Assembly: GCA_021808195.1 (NCBI GenBank)
Contig: JAKBCE010000005.1
Span: 102,686 to 166,685, forward strand
DNA from: Pseudomonadota bacterium
GTDB lineage: Bacteria; Pseudomonadota; Gammaproteobacteria; Steroidobacterales; Steroidobacteraceae
Length of the DNA stretch: 64,000 bases
Direction: 5' to 3'
The notes beneath the pieces were generated by a model that ran no database searches, was not told the DNA's origin, and was given only the letters and a program-made list of their open reading frames with translations. Positions 12,043 through 20,705 of this stretch are shown in pieces (position 1 is the first letter of the stretch; every line of letters starts with the position of its first letter). A program made the position numbers and the translations under genes.

Positions 12043-12064
12043 TCGGGCAAATATATTCGCCCGA
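12043..12064. promoter_or_regulatory. 22-bp palindrome upstream of the methyltransferase operon
   Basis: TCGGGC-a-AATATATT-c-GCCCGA is an almost perfect 22-bp palindrome (one mismatched pair) with an AT core, 100 nt before the methyltransferase start. Size and form suit a MarR-type operator, and a broken marR gene lies directly upstream. The function is inferred. Confidence 0.4.
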
Positions 12065-12164
12065 TTCTTATTTCCCTGATCCCGGCGGCCAAGTGGAGTG
12101 GCTGCCGCCTGATCTGACAGACGGTCGGCGCCGGCACCGCACGATCGATCACAAGGAGATTCTC

Positions 12165-13103
12165 ATGCAGCCGTACGCCACGCTCAACGCCTCGAAGGCC
12201 AACTTCGATAACATTTACGATCAACCCGACCCGCGCGGTTATTTCTCGGTGCTCGGGGCACTCGATTACATGATTCCGGACGTCGCCGAGCCGATCATCC
12301 GGCAGATCCTGCGCGTACGCGAGCGGCGCAGCGGCGCGCCGCCGACGGTGCTCGATCTGGGCTGCTCCTACGGGATCAATGCCGCCCTGCACCGCTTCCC
12401 GCTCAGCTTTCGGCGCCTGCGCCAGCGCTATGCGAATCCCGAAATGGCGGCGGTCGAGCCGGAAGCGCTCGCGCAGCTCGATCGCAGTTATTACAGCAGC
12501 TGGCCGCAGATCGGCGCTGCGCGCTTCATCGGTCTCGATATCTCGGCGCCGGCGGTGCGCTACGCCGTATCGGTCGGCCTGCTCGATGCCGGTGTGATTG
12601 CCAATCTCGAGAGCGACGCGCCGCGTCCTGAGGACCGGCAGGTGCTGAGTCAGGCCGACGTGGTGCTTTCGACCGGCTGCGTCGGCTACGTGACCGAACG
12701 CACGTTTGCAGCCGTTCTCGATGCGGTCGAGCGGCCGCCGTGGGTGGTGTCGTTCGTGTTGCGCATGTTTCCCTATGATGCGATAGCGGCGCTGCTCGCC
12801 GAGCGAGGCCTGGTGACCGAAAAGCTCGCGGGTGCGACGTTCGTGCAGCGCCGGTTCCGTGATCTGACCGAGTTCAGCAGTTGCCTCGCAACGCTCGAGA
12901 AGCTCGGTATCGACACCGGGGGGCTCGAAGCGGAGGGGCGGTTTCAGGCGGAGCTGTTCGTGTCGCGGCCCCGGGACGATGCGGCGGCATTGCCGCTCGG
13001 CAAAATGGTGACGGTGGTGAGCGGGCGCAACCGTACGGTTGGGACGCGATACGTGCGGGTCGGTCGTGGTGCGGATGCCCAGGTGTTACGCGTGCCGTCG
13101 TGA
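12165..13103 (+). CDS. class I SAM-dependent methyltransferase
   Basis: A 312-residue protein with a Rossmann methyltransferase core: motif I VLDLGCSYG at residues 62-70 binds S-adenosylmethionine, and RFIGLDISAPAV supplies the second-strand acid region. The frame is open upstream, but ATG 12165 is preceded by AAGGAG at ideal distance and fixes the start; upstream residues belong to the broken regulator. The acceptor is unknown. Its stop overlaps the GTG of the ABC ATPase by 4 nt (GTGA), and that gene overlaps the permease the same way, so all three are translationally coupled. The partnership suggests a small methylated or methyl-accepting molecule handled with the transporter, which is inference. 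Confidence 0.85.
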   Translation: MQPYATLNASKANFDNIYDQPDPRGYFSVLGALDYMIPDVAEPIIRQILRVRERRSGAPPTVLDLGCSYGINAALHRFPLSFRRLRQRYANPEMAAVEPEALAQLDRSYYSSWPQIGAARFIGLDISAPAVRYAVSVGLLDAGVIANLESDAPRPEDRQVLSQADVVLSTGCVGYVTERTFAAVLDAVERPPWVVSFVLRMFPYDAIAALLAERGLVTEKLAGATFVQRRFRDLTEFSSCLATLEKLGIDTGGLEAEGRFQAELFVSRPRDDAAALPLGKMVTVVSGRNRTVGTRYVRVGRGADAQVLRVPS

Positions 13104-13870
13104 TCAGCCTGCGCGCGGTCACGAAGACCTTCGGCGGTGGCGCGAGCTACGCGCTTCGGGAAGTCAGCTTCGATGTGGCCGCGCAGACGTTTGTCGCGGT
13201 AGTCGGGGACTCCGGCTCGGGCAAAACGACGCTGCTGAAGACCATCAACCGCCTGATCGAGCCCGATGCGGGCGAGGTGTTCATCGCCGGTGAGCCGGCG
13301 CGTGCTTCGCCTCCGCACAGCTTGCGCCGGCATATCGGCTACGTGTTCCAGGGCATCGGACTGTTCCCGCACATGAGCATCGCGGAGAATATCGGCATCA
13401 CGCCGCGGCTGATCGGTTGGCCGGAGCCGGTCATTCGCGCGCGCGTTGAGGAACTGATCGATCTGGTATCACTGCCGCGTGATTTTCTCACGCGTCTGCC
13501 CGCGGAGCTCTCCGGCGGGCAGCGCCAGCGCGTCGGCATCGCGCGCGCCCTCGCTGCCCGTCCCGGCATTTTGCTGATGGACGAGCCCTTCGGGGCGCTC
13601 GACCCGGTCACGCGCGATGCGCTTGGCGCAGAGTACCGGCGGCTGCACGAGACGATGCGGTTGACGACTGTCATGGTTACTCACGACATTCTCGAAGCGG
13701 TGCTGCTCGCCGACCGGATTGTCGTGATGCGGCAGGGACGTATCGTCGCCGACGGTGAGCCGCATTCGTTGCTCGTGGGGCATCCGGACCCGGCTGTGAG
13801 CATGCTGATGGACATGCCGCGCCGACAGGCGGCTCGCGTGCGGGCGCTGCTCGAGGAGCGAGCGTCGTGA
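13100..13870 (+). CDS. ABC transporter ATP-binding protein, quaternary-amine/osmoprotectant (OpuCA-like) type
   Basis: A 256-residue ATPase starting at GTG 13100, overlapping the preceding stop by 4 nt. Visible motifs are Walker A GDSGSGKTT (36-44), Q-loop YVFQGIG (Q84), signature LSGGQRQRVG (137-146), Walker B ILLMDEPFGALDP and the switch histidine in MVTHD. It matches ATPases of OpuC/OsmV/EgtV-type importers but stops before the CBS pair seen in longer OpuCA proteins, so CBS-based ionic-strength sensing is absent. It powers the fused permease/binding protein encoded next. Confidence 0.93.
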   Translation: MISLRAVTKTFGGGASYALREVSFDVAAQTFVAVVGDSGSGKTTLLKTINRLIEPDAGEVFIAGEPARASPPHSLRRHIGYVFQGIGLFPHMSIAENIGITPRLIGWPEPVIRARVEELIDLVSLPRDFLTRLPAELSGGQRQRVGIARALAARPGILLMDEPFGALDPVTRDALGAEYRRLHETMRLTTVMVTHDILEAVLLADRIVVMRQGRIVADGEPHSLLVGHPDPAVSMLMDMPRRQAARVRALLEERAS

Positions 13871-15417
13871 ACTCGCGTCTGCACGCGGCACTGCGAGTGC
13901 TGCCGCAGTATCTGAGTCAGCACGTGCTGCTCAGCGCCGCTGCGCTCGCACTCGGGATCGCGGTCAGCCTGCCGCTGCTGATCGCGGCGCGTCACAGCGC
14001 GCGTGTGCGCTGGCCGGTGCTTGCAGCGGCGAGCCTCATTCAGACGGTGCCGAGCATTGCGTTGCTTGCGCTGTTTTATCCGCTGCTGCTCGGTCTGTCG
14101 GCGCTGACCCAGCGGTTGTTCGGCTGGAGTTTCGCGGCGCTCGGATTTCTGCCCTCACTTTTGGCGCTGACGCTCTATTCGATCCTGCCGATTCTGCGCA
14201 ACGGCATCACGGCCATCCTCAACCTGGATCCGGCGATCATGCAGGCGGCAAGCGGAGTCGGTATGACAAGCCGCCAGCGCCTGCTGCGCGTCGAGTTGCC
14301 GCTTGCTGCGCCGATGTTGATGGCGGGCGTGCGCACCTCGGCGGTATGGGTGATCGGCACGGCGACGCTGGCGACGCCGGTGGGACAAACCAGTCTCGGC
14401 AACTACATCTTCACCGGTCTGCAGATGGAGGATTGGATCTGGGTGGTGTTCGGTTGCGGCGTGGCAGTGGCGCTGGCTCTGGTGACCGATCAGTTGCTCG
14501 CGCTCATCGAGCTCGGACTGGCACGGCGGCGGCCGGCACTTGCCTGGTTCGGCGTGTGCGTGCTGCTCGCCGGAGTGGCGATGGCGGCGCTGCCGCTGCG
14601 CGCCGGTGAGCGCGGCGGGTATGTGGTGGGGGCAAAGAATTTCGCCGAGCAATACATCCTTGCCTCGCTCATCGCGCAGCGAATCCGCGCCACCGGTCAT
14701 CCGGTCACCGAGCGCAGCGGCCTCGGCTCGAGTCTGGCCTTCCAGGCCCTGGTGGCCAATGAGCTCGATGTGTACGTGGATTACAGTGGCACATTGTGGA
14801 ATGACGTGCTGCACCGCAACAGCGCGCCTTCGCGCGCCGAGATGTTGCGTGAGCTTGCGCGGACGCTGCGGCACCGATACGGCGTGACGCTGCTTGGGAG
14901 TCTCGGCTATGAAAACGCATATGTGCTGGCCATGCGCCCGGGCGAAGCCAAGGCGCTAGGCGTTCACAGCATCGCGGATCTGGCCCGCGTGGCGCCGCGG
15001 CTGCGCCTCGGCGGTGATCTGGAGTTCTTTGCGCGGCCCGCCTGGCGCGACCTTGTGCGCCGATACGGGTTGCACTTTCGCACGTTGCGTCAATTTGAGC
15101 CGACGTTCATGTACCAAGCGCTGATGAGCCGGGAAGTCGATGTGATCTCAGCATTCTCCAGCGACGGACGCATTGCAGCCGATCACCTGGTGGTGCTGAA
15201 GGACCCGCTGCACGTGATTCCGCCCTACGATGCGGTGATCCTCCTGGCCCCGCGCCGCGCCCACGATCCGGTGCTGCGCGCGGCGCTCGCGCCCCTGGTC
15301 GGCGCCATTCCCATCGCGTTGATGCGCCGGGCCAATTACATGGTGGACCGCCCGCACGCGAAGCGCTCCCCCCGCCAGGCGGCGCGCTGGCTCGCGCACG
15401 CGATCCACCTCCAATAG
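13867..15417 (+). CDS. ABC transporter permease fused to substrate-binding domain (OpuC/EgtU-like)
   Basis: A 516-residue fusion starting at GTG 13867, overlapping the ATPase stop by 4 nt. Residues 1-230 hold about six membrane helices and the permease coupling loop (AASGVGMTSRQRLLRVELPLA). After a further helix near 225-240, residues 255-515 form an OpuAC/OsmF-type binding domain tethered outside the membrane: VGAKNFAEQYILA, NELDVYVDYSGTLW and a C-terminal DVISAFSSDG all fit. The family imports betaine, choline, carnitine, ergothioneine or related compounds. The same fused design is known for EgtU and for some OpuC-like systems. The ligand cannot be assigned from sequence alone. Confidence 0.9.
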   Translation: MNSRLHAALRVLPQYLSQHVLLSAAALALGIAVSLPLLIAARHSARVRWPVLAAASLIQTVPSIALLALFYPLLLGLSALTQRLFGWSFAALGFLPSLLALTLYSILPILRNGITAILNLDPAIMQAASGVGMTSRQRLLRVELPLAAPMLMAGVRTSAVWVIGTATLATPVGQTSLGNYIFTGLQMEDWIWVVFGCGVAVALALVTDQLLALIELGLARRRPALAWFGVCVLLAGVAMAALPLRAGERGGYVVGAKNFAEQYILASLIAQRIRATGHPVTERSGLGSSLAFQALVANELDVYVDYSGTLWNDVLHRNSAPSRAEMLRELARTLRHRYGVTLLGSLGYENAYVLAMRPGEAKALGVHSIADLARVAPRLRLGGDLEFFARPAWRDLVRRYGLHFRTLRQFEPTFMYQALMSREVDVISAFSSDGRIAADHLVVLKDPLHVIPPYDAVILLAPRRAHDPVLRAALAPLVGAIPIALMRRANYMVDRPHAKRSPRQAARWLAHAIHLQ

Positions 15418-15431
15418 TCGCTGCGGGGACC

Positions 15432-16466
15432 TTATTCTGCGGCGTCGGCGCCCACGGCGATCCAGGCGAGATCCCGGTGTGAGACCGACTCGAGCTTGAA
15501 GGCGCGTGCGGCGGCGGCCATGCGGGTCAGCGCCTGGCCCATGGGCATGACCGGCGCCGTGTCTGATTTGCCCGGTTTCAGCCAGCGCACAGGGTTGATG
15601 CGAGCGACGACGTAATTGCGTAGATACGCGGAGCGGAACCCGCGGGCCTGCAGGCCGGCCACGATGCGTTTGACCTCGGTGTCGATGCTGAGCAGCCGGG
15701 CGGCGTAATCCTGCCGTGTGCGCAGGCTCTGTGCGAGGGGACGGTCGCTGAATTGCTCGACCTTGCGCAGAAATCCGCTGTAGGCGCCGCCGGCGAATCG
15801 GCCGGAGGACTCATAGAGCAGCCCGAGCGTGAGCAGCTCCGGCGCCTCGAACTGCTCAGCCCAGCTCTGCTCGCTGGTGCGCGCCTGCGCGCCGGCCAAG
15901 CTGCGCGCCATGCGGATGACCTCCAGGCTGCGATCGCGCAGGTTGTGCGCCTTTTCGGTGTTCAGCGCGAGGATGCGATAGGCGAGGGCGGGGTCGGGAC
16001 AGATCAGCGCGGTAATCTGGCGCAGCCCGAGTACCTTGGCTGCTGCCAGGCGGTGCCGCCCATTCGGCGTCCAAAACCGTCCCCCTTCCCCGCGCACCAC
16101 GATCAGCGGATCGAGAAAGGCGCCGGCCTCGGCAATTCGACGCGCCAGGCGCCGGGTGTGCGTCGGGGACAGATCGCGCTGGAAGGGCGTGGGTTGCAGC
16201 GCGGCGAGCGGCACGGTCGCGAGCAGCAGCGGGTGACCGTTCAGGGGCTCGCGGTAGGCCCCTAGCGATGCGCCGCCTGCGGTGCGCACTTCGGCGACGA
16301 GCGCGGCTACTTCGGGGCTGTCCAGGGCGAGGGCAGTCTCGGCCGCCGTGAGGCCGCGCTTGCGCGCCCCCGGGGCGAGCGTGCCGCGCTTGCGCGTGGT
16401 ACCGGAGCGTTTGGCGCGACGCGCGGGTGCCCGGCGCGACGCGGCCTGCTTTTTTCGAGCCGCCAT
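15432..16466 (-). CDS. ParB/Srx-fold nuclease-domain protein (orphan)
   Basis: A 344-residue protein with a very basic, Ala/Lys/Arg-rich N-terminus (about 1-45), like a DNA-binding tail, and a ParB N-terminal-type domain about 80-190. Signatures are VPLAALQPTPFQR, DPLIVVRGEGGRFWTPNGRHRL (the GRHRL of the ParB fold) and AYRILALNTEKAHNLRD. No ParA, parS-like repeats or replication genes are nearby, so a role in chromosome partition is unlikely to be its main job; similar solitary proteins act as nucleases or regulators. It converges on the ABC operon with a 14-nt gap. Confidence 0.75.
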   Translation of the reverse strand: MAARKKQAASRRAPARRAKRSGTTRKRGTLAPGARKRGLTAAETALALDSPEVAALVAEVRTAGGASLGAYREPLNGHPLLLATVPLAALQPTPFQRDLSPTHTRRLARRIAEAGAFLDPLIVVRGEGGRFWTPNGRHRLAAAKVLGLRQITALICPDPALAYRILALNTEKAHNLRDRSLEVIRMARSLAGAQARTSEQSWAEQFEAPELLTLGLLYESSGRFAGGAYSGFLRKVEQFSDRPLAQSLRTRQDYAARLLSIDTEVKRIVAGLQARGFRSAYLRNYVVARINPVRWLKPGKSDTAPVMPMGQALTRMAAAARAFKLESVSHRDLAWIAVGADAAE

Positions 16467-16547
16467 GGTTCGCTAAGGTGCACCGAGTCGGCCGCGCCGT
16501 AAAGATGGGTATGCCAAAATGCGCGGCCGCCTCCCCAGAGCGCTCGC

Positions 16548-17981
16548 ATGGTCATCGCCCCCGCCCTTGCCCGGGACTCTCGCCCCCTGCCCGCCCAGCG
16601 TCATGATGCCGCCGGGCAGACGCATATCGACCTGCGCGCAGTTTGGGCGCTCGCGCTGCCATTGATGGCCAACAGCGCGGTGCAAGTGGTCCTCAACCTC
16701 ACCGACATGTGGTTCATCGGACACATCTCCACCGCGGCGCTTGCGGCGGTCGGCGCGGTGCAGTGGCTGATCCTCGGCGTGCTGTTTCTGCTCGGCGGCA
16801 GCAGCATGGCGGTGCAGACGCTTGCATCCCATGCTCACGGGGCACGCAGGTTTCGACGTGCGGCTCAGGCTGCATGGACTGCGTTGTGGCTGACGTTGTG
16901 GATCGCCCCCATCTGCGTGTTGGTCGGCCTGGCGGGACACTGGATTCTGGCGCCGTTCGGCTTCAAGCCCCAGATCGCGCAACTGGCCGAGCAGTTCTGG
17001 TTGCCGCGCATCGGGGGCGCCTCATTCGCGGTCGCGGCCTGGGCCATGATGGGCTTTTTCAATGGCATCGGACGCACCCGCATCAGCTTCATGGTGGCGG
17101 CCGCGGCCGCGATTGCCAATGCACTGTTCAATGCGTTGTTCATTTTTCATTTCGGATGGGGGGTTGCCGGTTCGGCGTGGGCCAGCAACGTCGCGCAGGC
17201 CGTCGGCTTCTTGCTCGGGTTCGCGCTGTTTCTGCGCGCCCCGATCCGCATCGCCTTCAACTCTCACCTGACCTGGCGCCCACTGTGGCGCAATGTGCGC
17301 CGGCAATTGCGGCTCGGATTTCCAATGGGTCTGATGCCGGCGGCCGACGTGCTCGGCTTTTCAGTGTTCCAGATGATGCAGGTGCGGTACGGGACGGTGG
17401 CCGGCGCGGCCACTCAAATGGTCACCGTGCTCACTTCCATGGCTTACATGCCCGGCATCGGCATCGCTACTGCGGCAGCGACTCTGGTCGGGCAGTCCAT
17501 CGGTGCGGGCGACCGGAATTGGGCCTTGCGGCTCGGTACACGGGTCATTCTGCTCGCGGCGCTCGTGATGGGAGGGATCGGAGTCGTACTCGCCGCGGCA
17601 GGGCCCTGGCTGCTGCCGTTGTTTGCCGCTGCGCACGATCGCCATGCGGTCGCGGCTGTGCATCTCGGGGCGAGGCTGCTGTGGCTCGCGGCGGCCTACC
17701 AGTTTTTTGATGGTCTGAACCTCGGCAGCAGCATGTGTTTGCGTGGAGCAGGCGATGTGCGGGTGCCGGTGGCACTGGTCTTGCCGGTGTGCTGGTTGGT
17801 TTTCCTGCCGCTGGCGCACGCCTTTACGTTCGCCCCGGGTCAGGGGTGGGTTCACTTTCTGCCCCAGTTCGGGTGGGGGGCCCGCGGCGGCTGGAGCGCG
17901 GTGATCCTGTACGTGATGTTGCTGGGTTCGTCGCTCTTTCTGCGGTGGCGCTCGCGAGCTTGGCAGCGCATCCGCCTGTAG
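16548..17981 (+). CDS. MATE-family multidrug/toxin exporter
   Basis: A 477-residue integral membrane protein with twelve predicted helices in two similar halves. The first half starts after a 30-residue cytoplasmic tail with ALALPLMANSAVQVVLN and has the MATE signature TDMWFIGHISTAALAAVG. The second half begins near RLGFPMGLMPAADVLGF and keeps the typical VGQSIGAGD. Such proteins export cationic or aromatic compounds using Na+ or H+ gradients. The neighbours give no substrate hint; it is divergent from the ParB-like gene and precedes the glucosidase promoter. Confidence 0.93.
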   Translation: MVIAPALARDSRPLPAQRHDAAGQTHIDLRAVWALALPLMANSAVQVVLNLTDMWFIGHISTAALAAVGAVQWLILGVLFLLGGSSMAVQTLASHAHGARRFRRAAQAAWTALWLTLWIAPICVLVGLAGHWILAPFGFKPQIAQLAEQFWLPRIGGASFAVAAWAMMGFFNGIGRTRISFMVAAAAAIANALFNALFIFHFGWGVAGSAWASNVAQAVGFLLGFALFLRAPIRIAFNSHLTWRPLWRNVRRQLRLGFPMGLMPAADVLGFSVFQMMQVRYGTVAGAATQMVTVLTSMAYMPGIGIATAAATLVGQSIGAGDRNWALRLGTRVILLAALVMGGIGVVLAAAGPWLLPLFAAAHDRHAVAAVHLGARLLWLAAAYQFFDGLNLGSSMCLRGAGDVRVPVALVLPVCWLVFLPLAHAFTFAPGQGWVHFLPQFGWGARGGWSAVILYVMLLGSSLFLRWRSRAWQRIRL

Positions 17982-18018
17982 CGACGTCTTGGCCGGGATC
18001 GGGCGGTTTCGGCTTGAA

Positions 18019-18046
18019 TTGACAGCGCTGTCATGCCGTGTAAGCT
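18019..18046 (+). promoter_or_regulatory. promoter and LacI-type operator of the GH3 gene
   Basis: TTGACA (18019-18024) and TAAGCT (18041-18046) are 16 nt apart. The 14-bp perfect palindrome TGACAGCGCTGTCA (18020-18033), with the central CG usual in LacI-family operators, starts at the second base of the -35 box. A bound repressor would block RNA polymerase. Predicted transcription starts near 18053, 41 nt before the ATG. Confidence 0.75.
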
Positions 18047-18093
18047 GGCCTTCCCGGATTCCGGGCGGCGGCGAGAGAAAAGGCTGGACCAGC

Positions 18094-20697
18094 ATGAGAC
18101 GAGGCGGATCGGCTGAGGGCGGTGCGCTGAGCGCAAGGCGCATTGCGCGGTTCGCGGTGGGTCTGATGGGGGTCCTGGCCGTCGGCGTCGCGGCGAACGC
18201 CGCTCAGGGGCGAGTGCACCTGAGGCGCTGGCCGCTCCTGCACCCCGGGCAGCGGGACAGTGCTGCGCTCGAGCGGCGGGTGAACCGGCTGCTCGAACAA
18301 ATGACGCTGCGGCAGAAAGTGGGGCAGCTGATTCAGGCGGATATCGGCAGCATCGTCCCCCGCGATCTGCGGCGCTGGCCGCTCGGGAGCCTCCTCAACG
18401 GCGGCAATTCCAAGCCCGATGGACGGATCACTGCGCCCCCGCAGACGTGGTTGGCGTTGGCGAACCGGTTCTATCGGAATTCGCTACGGGCGCGCGGCGT
18501 ACGCACGCCCATCCCGGTGATGTGGGGGATGGATGCCGTGCACGGTGCGAACGACGTCTACGGAGCGACGATTTTCCCGCAGAACATCGGGCTCGGTGCC
18601 GCAGATGACCCAGGGCTGGTGCGTCGCATCGGACGTGCCACGGCCGAAGAAGTGCGCGCGGTGGGACTCGATTGGACGTTCGGACCCACCGTGGCGGTTG
18701 TGAGCGACGAGCGCTGGGGGCGTACCTACGAGAGCTACTCCCAGGATCCGCGGCGCGTAGCGGCGCTCGCTCGGGCGATGGTCCTGGGACTGCAGGGTGC
18801 ACCGAACAGCGCCCAGTTCCTCGATGCGAAGCATGTGCTGGCGACGCCCAAGCATTTCCTCGGTGATGGCGGCACCAACGGGGTGGATCAGGGGGATAAC
18901 CGGGAGAGCGAACGGGTGCTGCGCGAGCGCGACGCCGTGGGCTACGAGGCGGCGATCCGCGCTGGCGCGCAGGTCATCATGGCGAGCTTCTCGAGCTGGC
19001 AGGGCGAGAAGATGTTGGCCAACTACGGACTGCTCACCGGCGTGCTGAAGGGGCGCTGGCACTTCGATGGGTTCGTGATCGGCGATTGGAACGCCCAGGG
19101 TCAGGTGCCAGGCTGCACTGATGTCAGCTGTGCGCGAGCGATCAATGCAGGGCTTGACGTGTTCATGGCACCCGACGGCTGGAAAGCGCTGTTTCGCAAT
19201 ACTCTTGCGCAGGTGCGCGCGGGACAGATTCCGCTCACCCGCCTCGATGATGCGGTGCGGCGCGTGTTGCGGGTGAAGTTGCGCGCCGGCCTGTTCAGCG
19301 AAGGCGCGCCGGTGAGCCGGCCACTGGCTGGAAATTTTGCGCTACTCGCAGATGCAGCGCACCGAGCGCTCGCGCGCCGGGCGGTACGCGAATCGCTCGT
19401 GCTGTTGAAGAATGCGCATCACCTTTTGCCGCTCGCGCCGCACGAGCGCGTGCTGGTGGCCGGTGAGGGCGCCAACAACATTCCGATGCAGTGCGGCGGC
19501 TGGACGCTCACCTGGCAGGGCACCGGCACGACCAATGCGGACTTCCCGCACGGGGAGTCGATCTGGCAGGGAATCGCCTCCACCGTGCGCGCTGCGGGCG
19601 GCACCGCCACGCTGAGCGTCGATGGCCGCTACACGCGCCGTCCCGATGTGGCGATCGTGGTTTACGGCGAGCATCCCTACGCGGAATTCGAGGGCGACGT
19701 GCACACTCTCGCCTTCACCGGGCTGGCGGCAGAGGCCGATTTGCGCCTGTTGCGGCGCCTGCGCGCCGCGCACATACCCGTGGTGTCGGTGTTTCTCTCC
19801 GGCCGGCCGCTGTGGGTGAACCCCGAGCTCGACGCCTCCACCGCATTCGTGGCGGCGTGGCTGCCCGGTTCGGCCGGCCGCGGCGTCGCCCAGGTGCTCT
19901 TTCGCAGACCTGACGGCCGGATTGGATTCGACTTCCGCGGCACGCTGCCATTCGCCTGGCCGCGAACGCCCCTGCAGTTCGGTCTGGATACCCCGGGCCG
20001 GCCACTGTTCCCGGTAGGCTACGGGCTGCGTGACGCATCGAACGGCGACCTGCCTCAGCTCGCAACGCACAGTGGCTTGCCGCCGGTGCCTGCGGTCAGC
20101 GCGCGCACATTCTTCACCGCCGGCCACAGTGGCGCCGGCTGGCACTGGGCCGTGAGCGGGTCGGTGCAAGGTGGGGGGGCGCGTGGTGCGCGACATCGGG
20201 ATGGCTCGGCGCGAGCGAAGCGCGAAACCGTTTTGCCGCGCGGCATCGGGCATGCTCTTGGCGGAAGACTGAGGCTGCGCGTGCTCGACTGGCGCCGTCA
20301 GGAGGACGCCCGCGAGATCATTTGGTCAGGCGGCAGCGCTGCGCGCGTGGCACTCACTGGCAGCACGCCCATCGATCTGACGCGTCAGACCAACGGTCAA
20401 ATGGTGCTCGGGCTGCATTACCGCCTCGAGCAGGGACCCTCGGCACCAGTCACACTGCTGATGGGATGCGGCCCCGGATGCTCCGGTGCGCTGTCCATCA
20501 CCCGAGTGTTGCGCCAGGGCGGGCGCGGCCGTTGGCGGTCATTGCGCATTCCGCTCGCGTGCTTTGCCAGGGCGGGAGCCGACATGACTCACATTTTCAC
20601 GCCGTTCGGGATCCGTACGGCGGGGCTGCTGTCGCTGGCCGTCGCTGACATCCGCATCGGGTCCGATGCCAGCGGTGCGATCGCTTGTCCGCGCTGA
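18094..20697 (+). CDS. exported GH3 beta-glucosidase / exo-1,4-beta-glucosidase
   Basis: An 867-residue secreted glycoside hydrolase family 3 enzyme that removes terminal glucose from beta-glucans or cello-oligosaccharides. ATG 18094 is preferred because it follows the predicted transcript start and opens a signal peptide (RRIARFAVGLMGVLAVGV...ANA). The TIM-barrel domain contains MWGMDAVHGANDVYGATIFP, the KH motif in ATPKHFLGDGGT and the nucleophile aspartate in FDGFVIGDW (D331). The alpha/beta sandwich domain starts near SLVLLKNAHHLLPL. The C-terminal 170 residues resemble the ExoP galactose-binding-like domain of larger GH3 enzymes. The operator and the convergent LacI-family gene point to induction by the released sugar. 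Confidence 0.93.
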   Translation: MRRGGSAEGGALSARRIARFAVGLMGVLAVGVAANAAQGRVHLRRWPLLHPGQRDSAALERRVNRLLEQMTLRQKVGQLIQADIGSIVPRDLRRWPLGSLLNGGNSKPDGRITAPPQTWLALANRFYRNSLRARGVRTPIPVMWGMDAVHGANDVYGATIFPQNIGLGAADDPGLVRRIGRATAEEVRAVGLDWTFGPTVAVVSDERWGRTYESYSQDPRRVAALARAMVLGLQGAPNSAQFLDAKHVLATPKHFLGDGGTNGVDQGDNRESERVLRERDAVGYEAAIRAGAQVIMASFSSWQGEKMLANYGLLTGVLKGRWHFDGFVIGDWNAQGQVPGCTDVSCARAINAGLDVFMAPDGWKALFRNTLAQVRAGQIPLTRLDDAVRRVLRVKLRAGLFSEGAPVSRPLAGNFALLADAAHRALARRAVRESLVLLKNAHHLLPLAPHERVLVAGEGANNIPMQCGGWTLTWQGTGTTNADFPHGESIWQGIASTVRAAGGTATLSVDGRYTRRPDVAIVVYGEHPYAEFEGDVHTLAFTGLAAEADLRLLRRLRAAHIPVVSVFLSGRPLWVNPELDASTAFVAAWLPGSAGRGVAQVLFRRPDGRIGFDFRGTLPFAWPRTPLQFGLDTPGRPLFPVGYGLRDASNGDLPQLATHSGLPPVPAVSARTFFTAGHSGAGWHWAVSGSVQGGGARGARHRDGSARAKRETVLPRGIGHALGGRLRLRVLDWRRQEDAREIIWSGGSAARVALTGSTPIDLTRQTNGQMVLGLHYRLEQGPSAPVTLLMGCGPGCSGALSITRVLRQGGRGRWRSLRIPLACFARAGADMTHIFTPFGIRTAGLLSLAVADIRIGSDASGAIACPR

Positions 20698-20705
20698 TCT
20701 GCGGC

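Noticed and set aside
11784..12164. N-terminal extension of the methyltransferase frame
   Set aside because: Those residues are the MarR C-terminus read through an intergenic stretch; AAGGAG before ATG 12165 marks the true start.
13100..15417. Naming the importer an ergothioneine transporter (EgtUV)
   Set aside because: The fused design matches, but the same design occurs in other betaine-type importers, and ligand-specific residues cannot be confirmed by eye.
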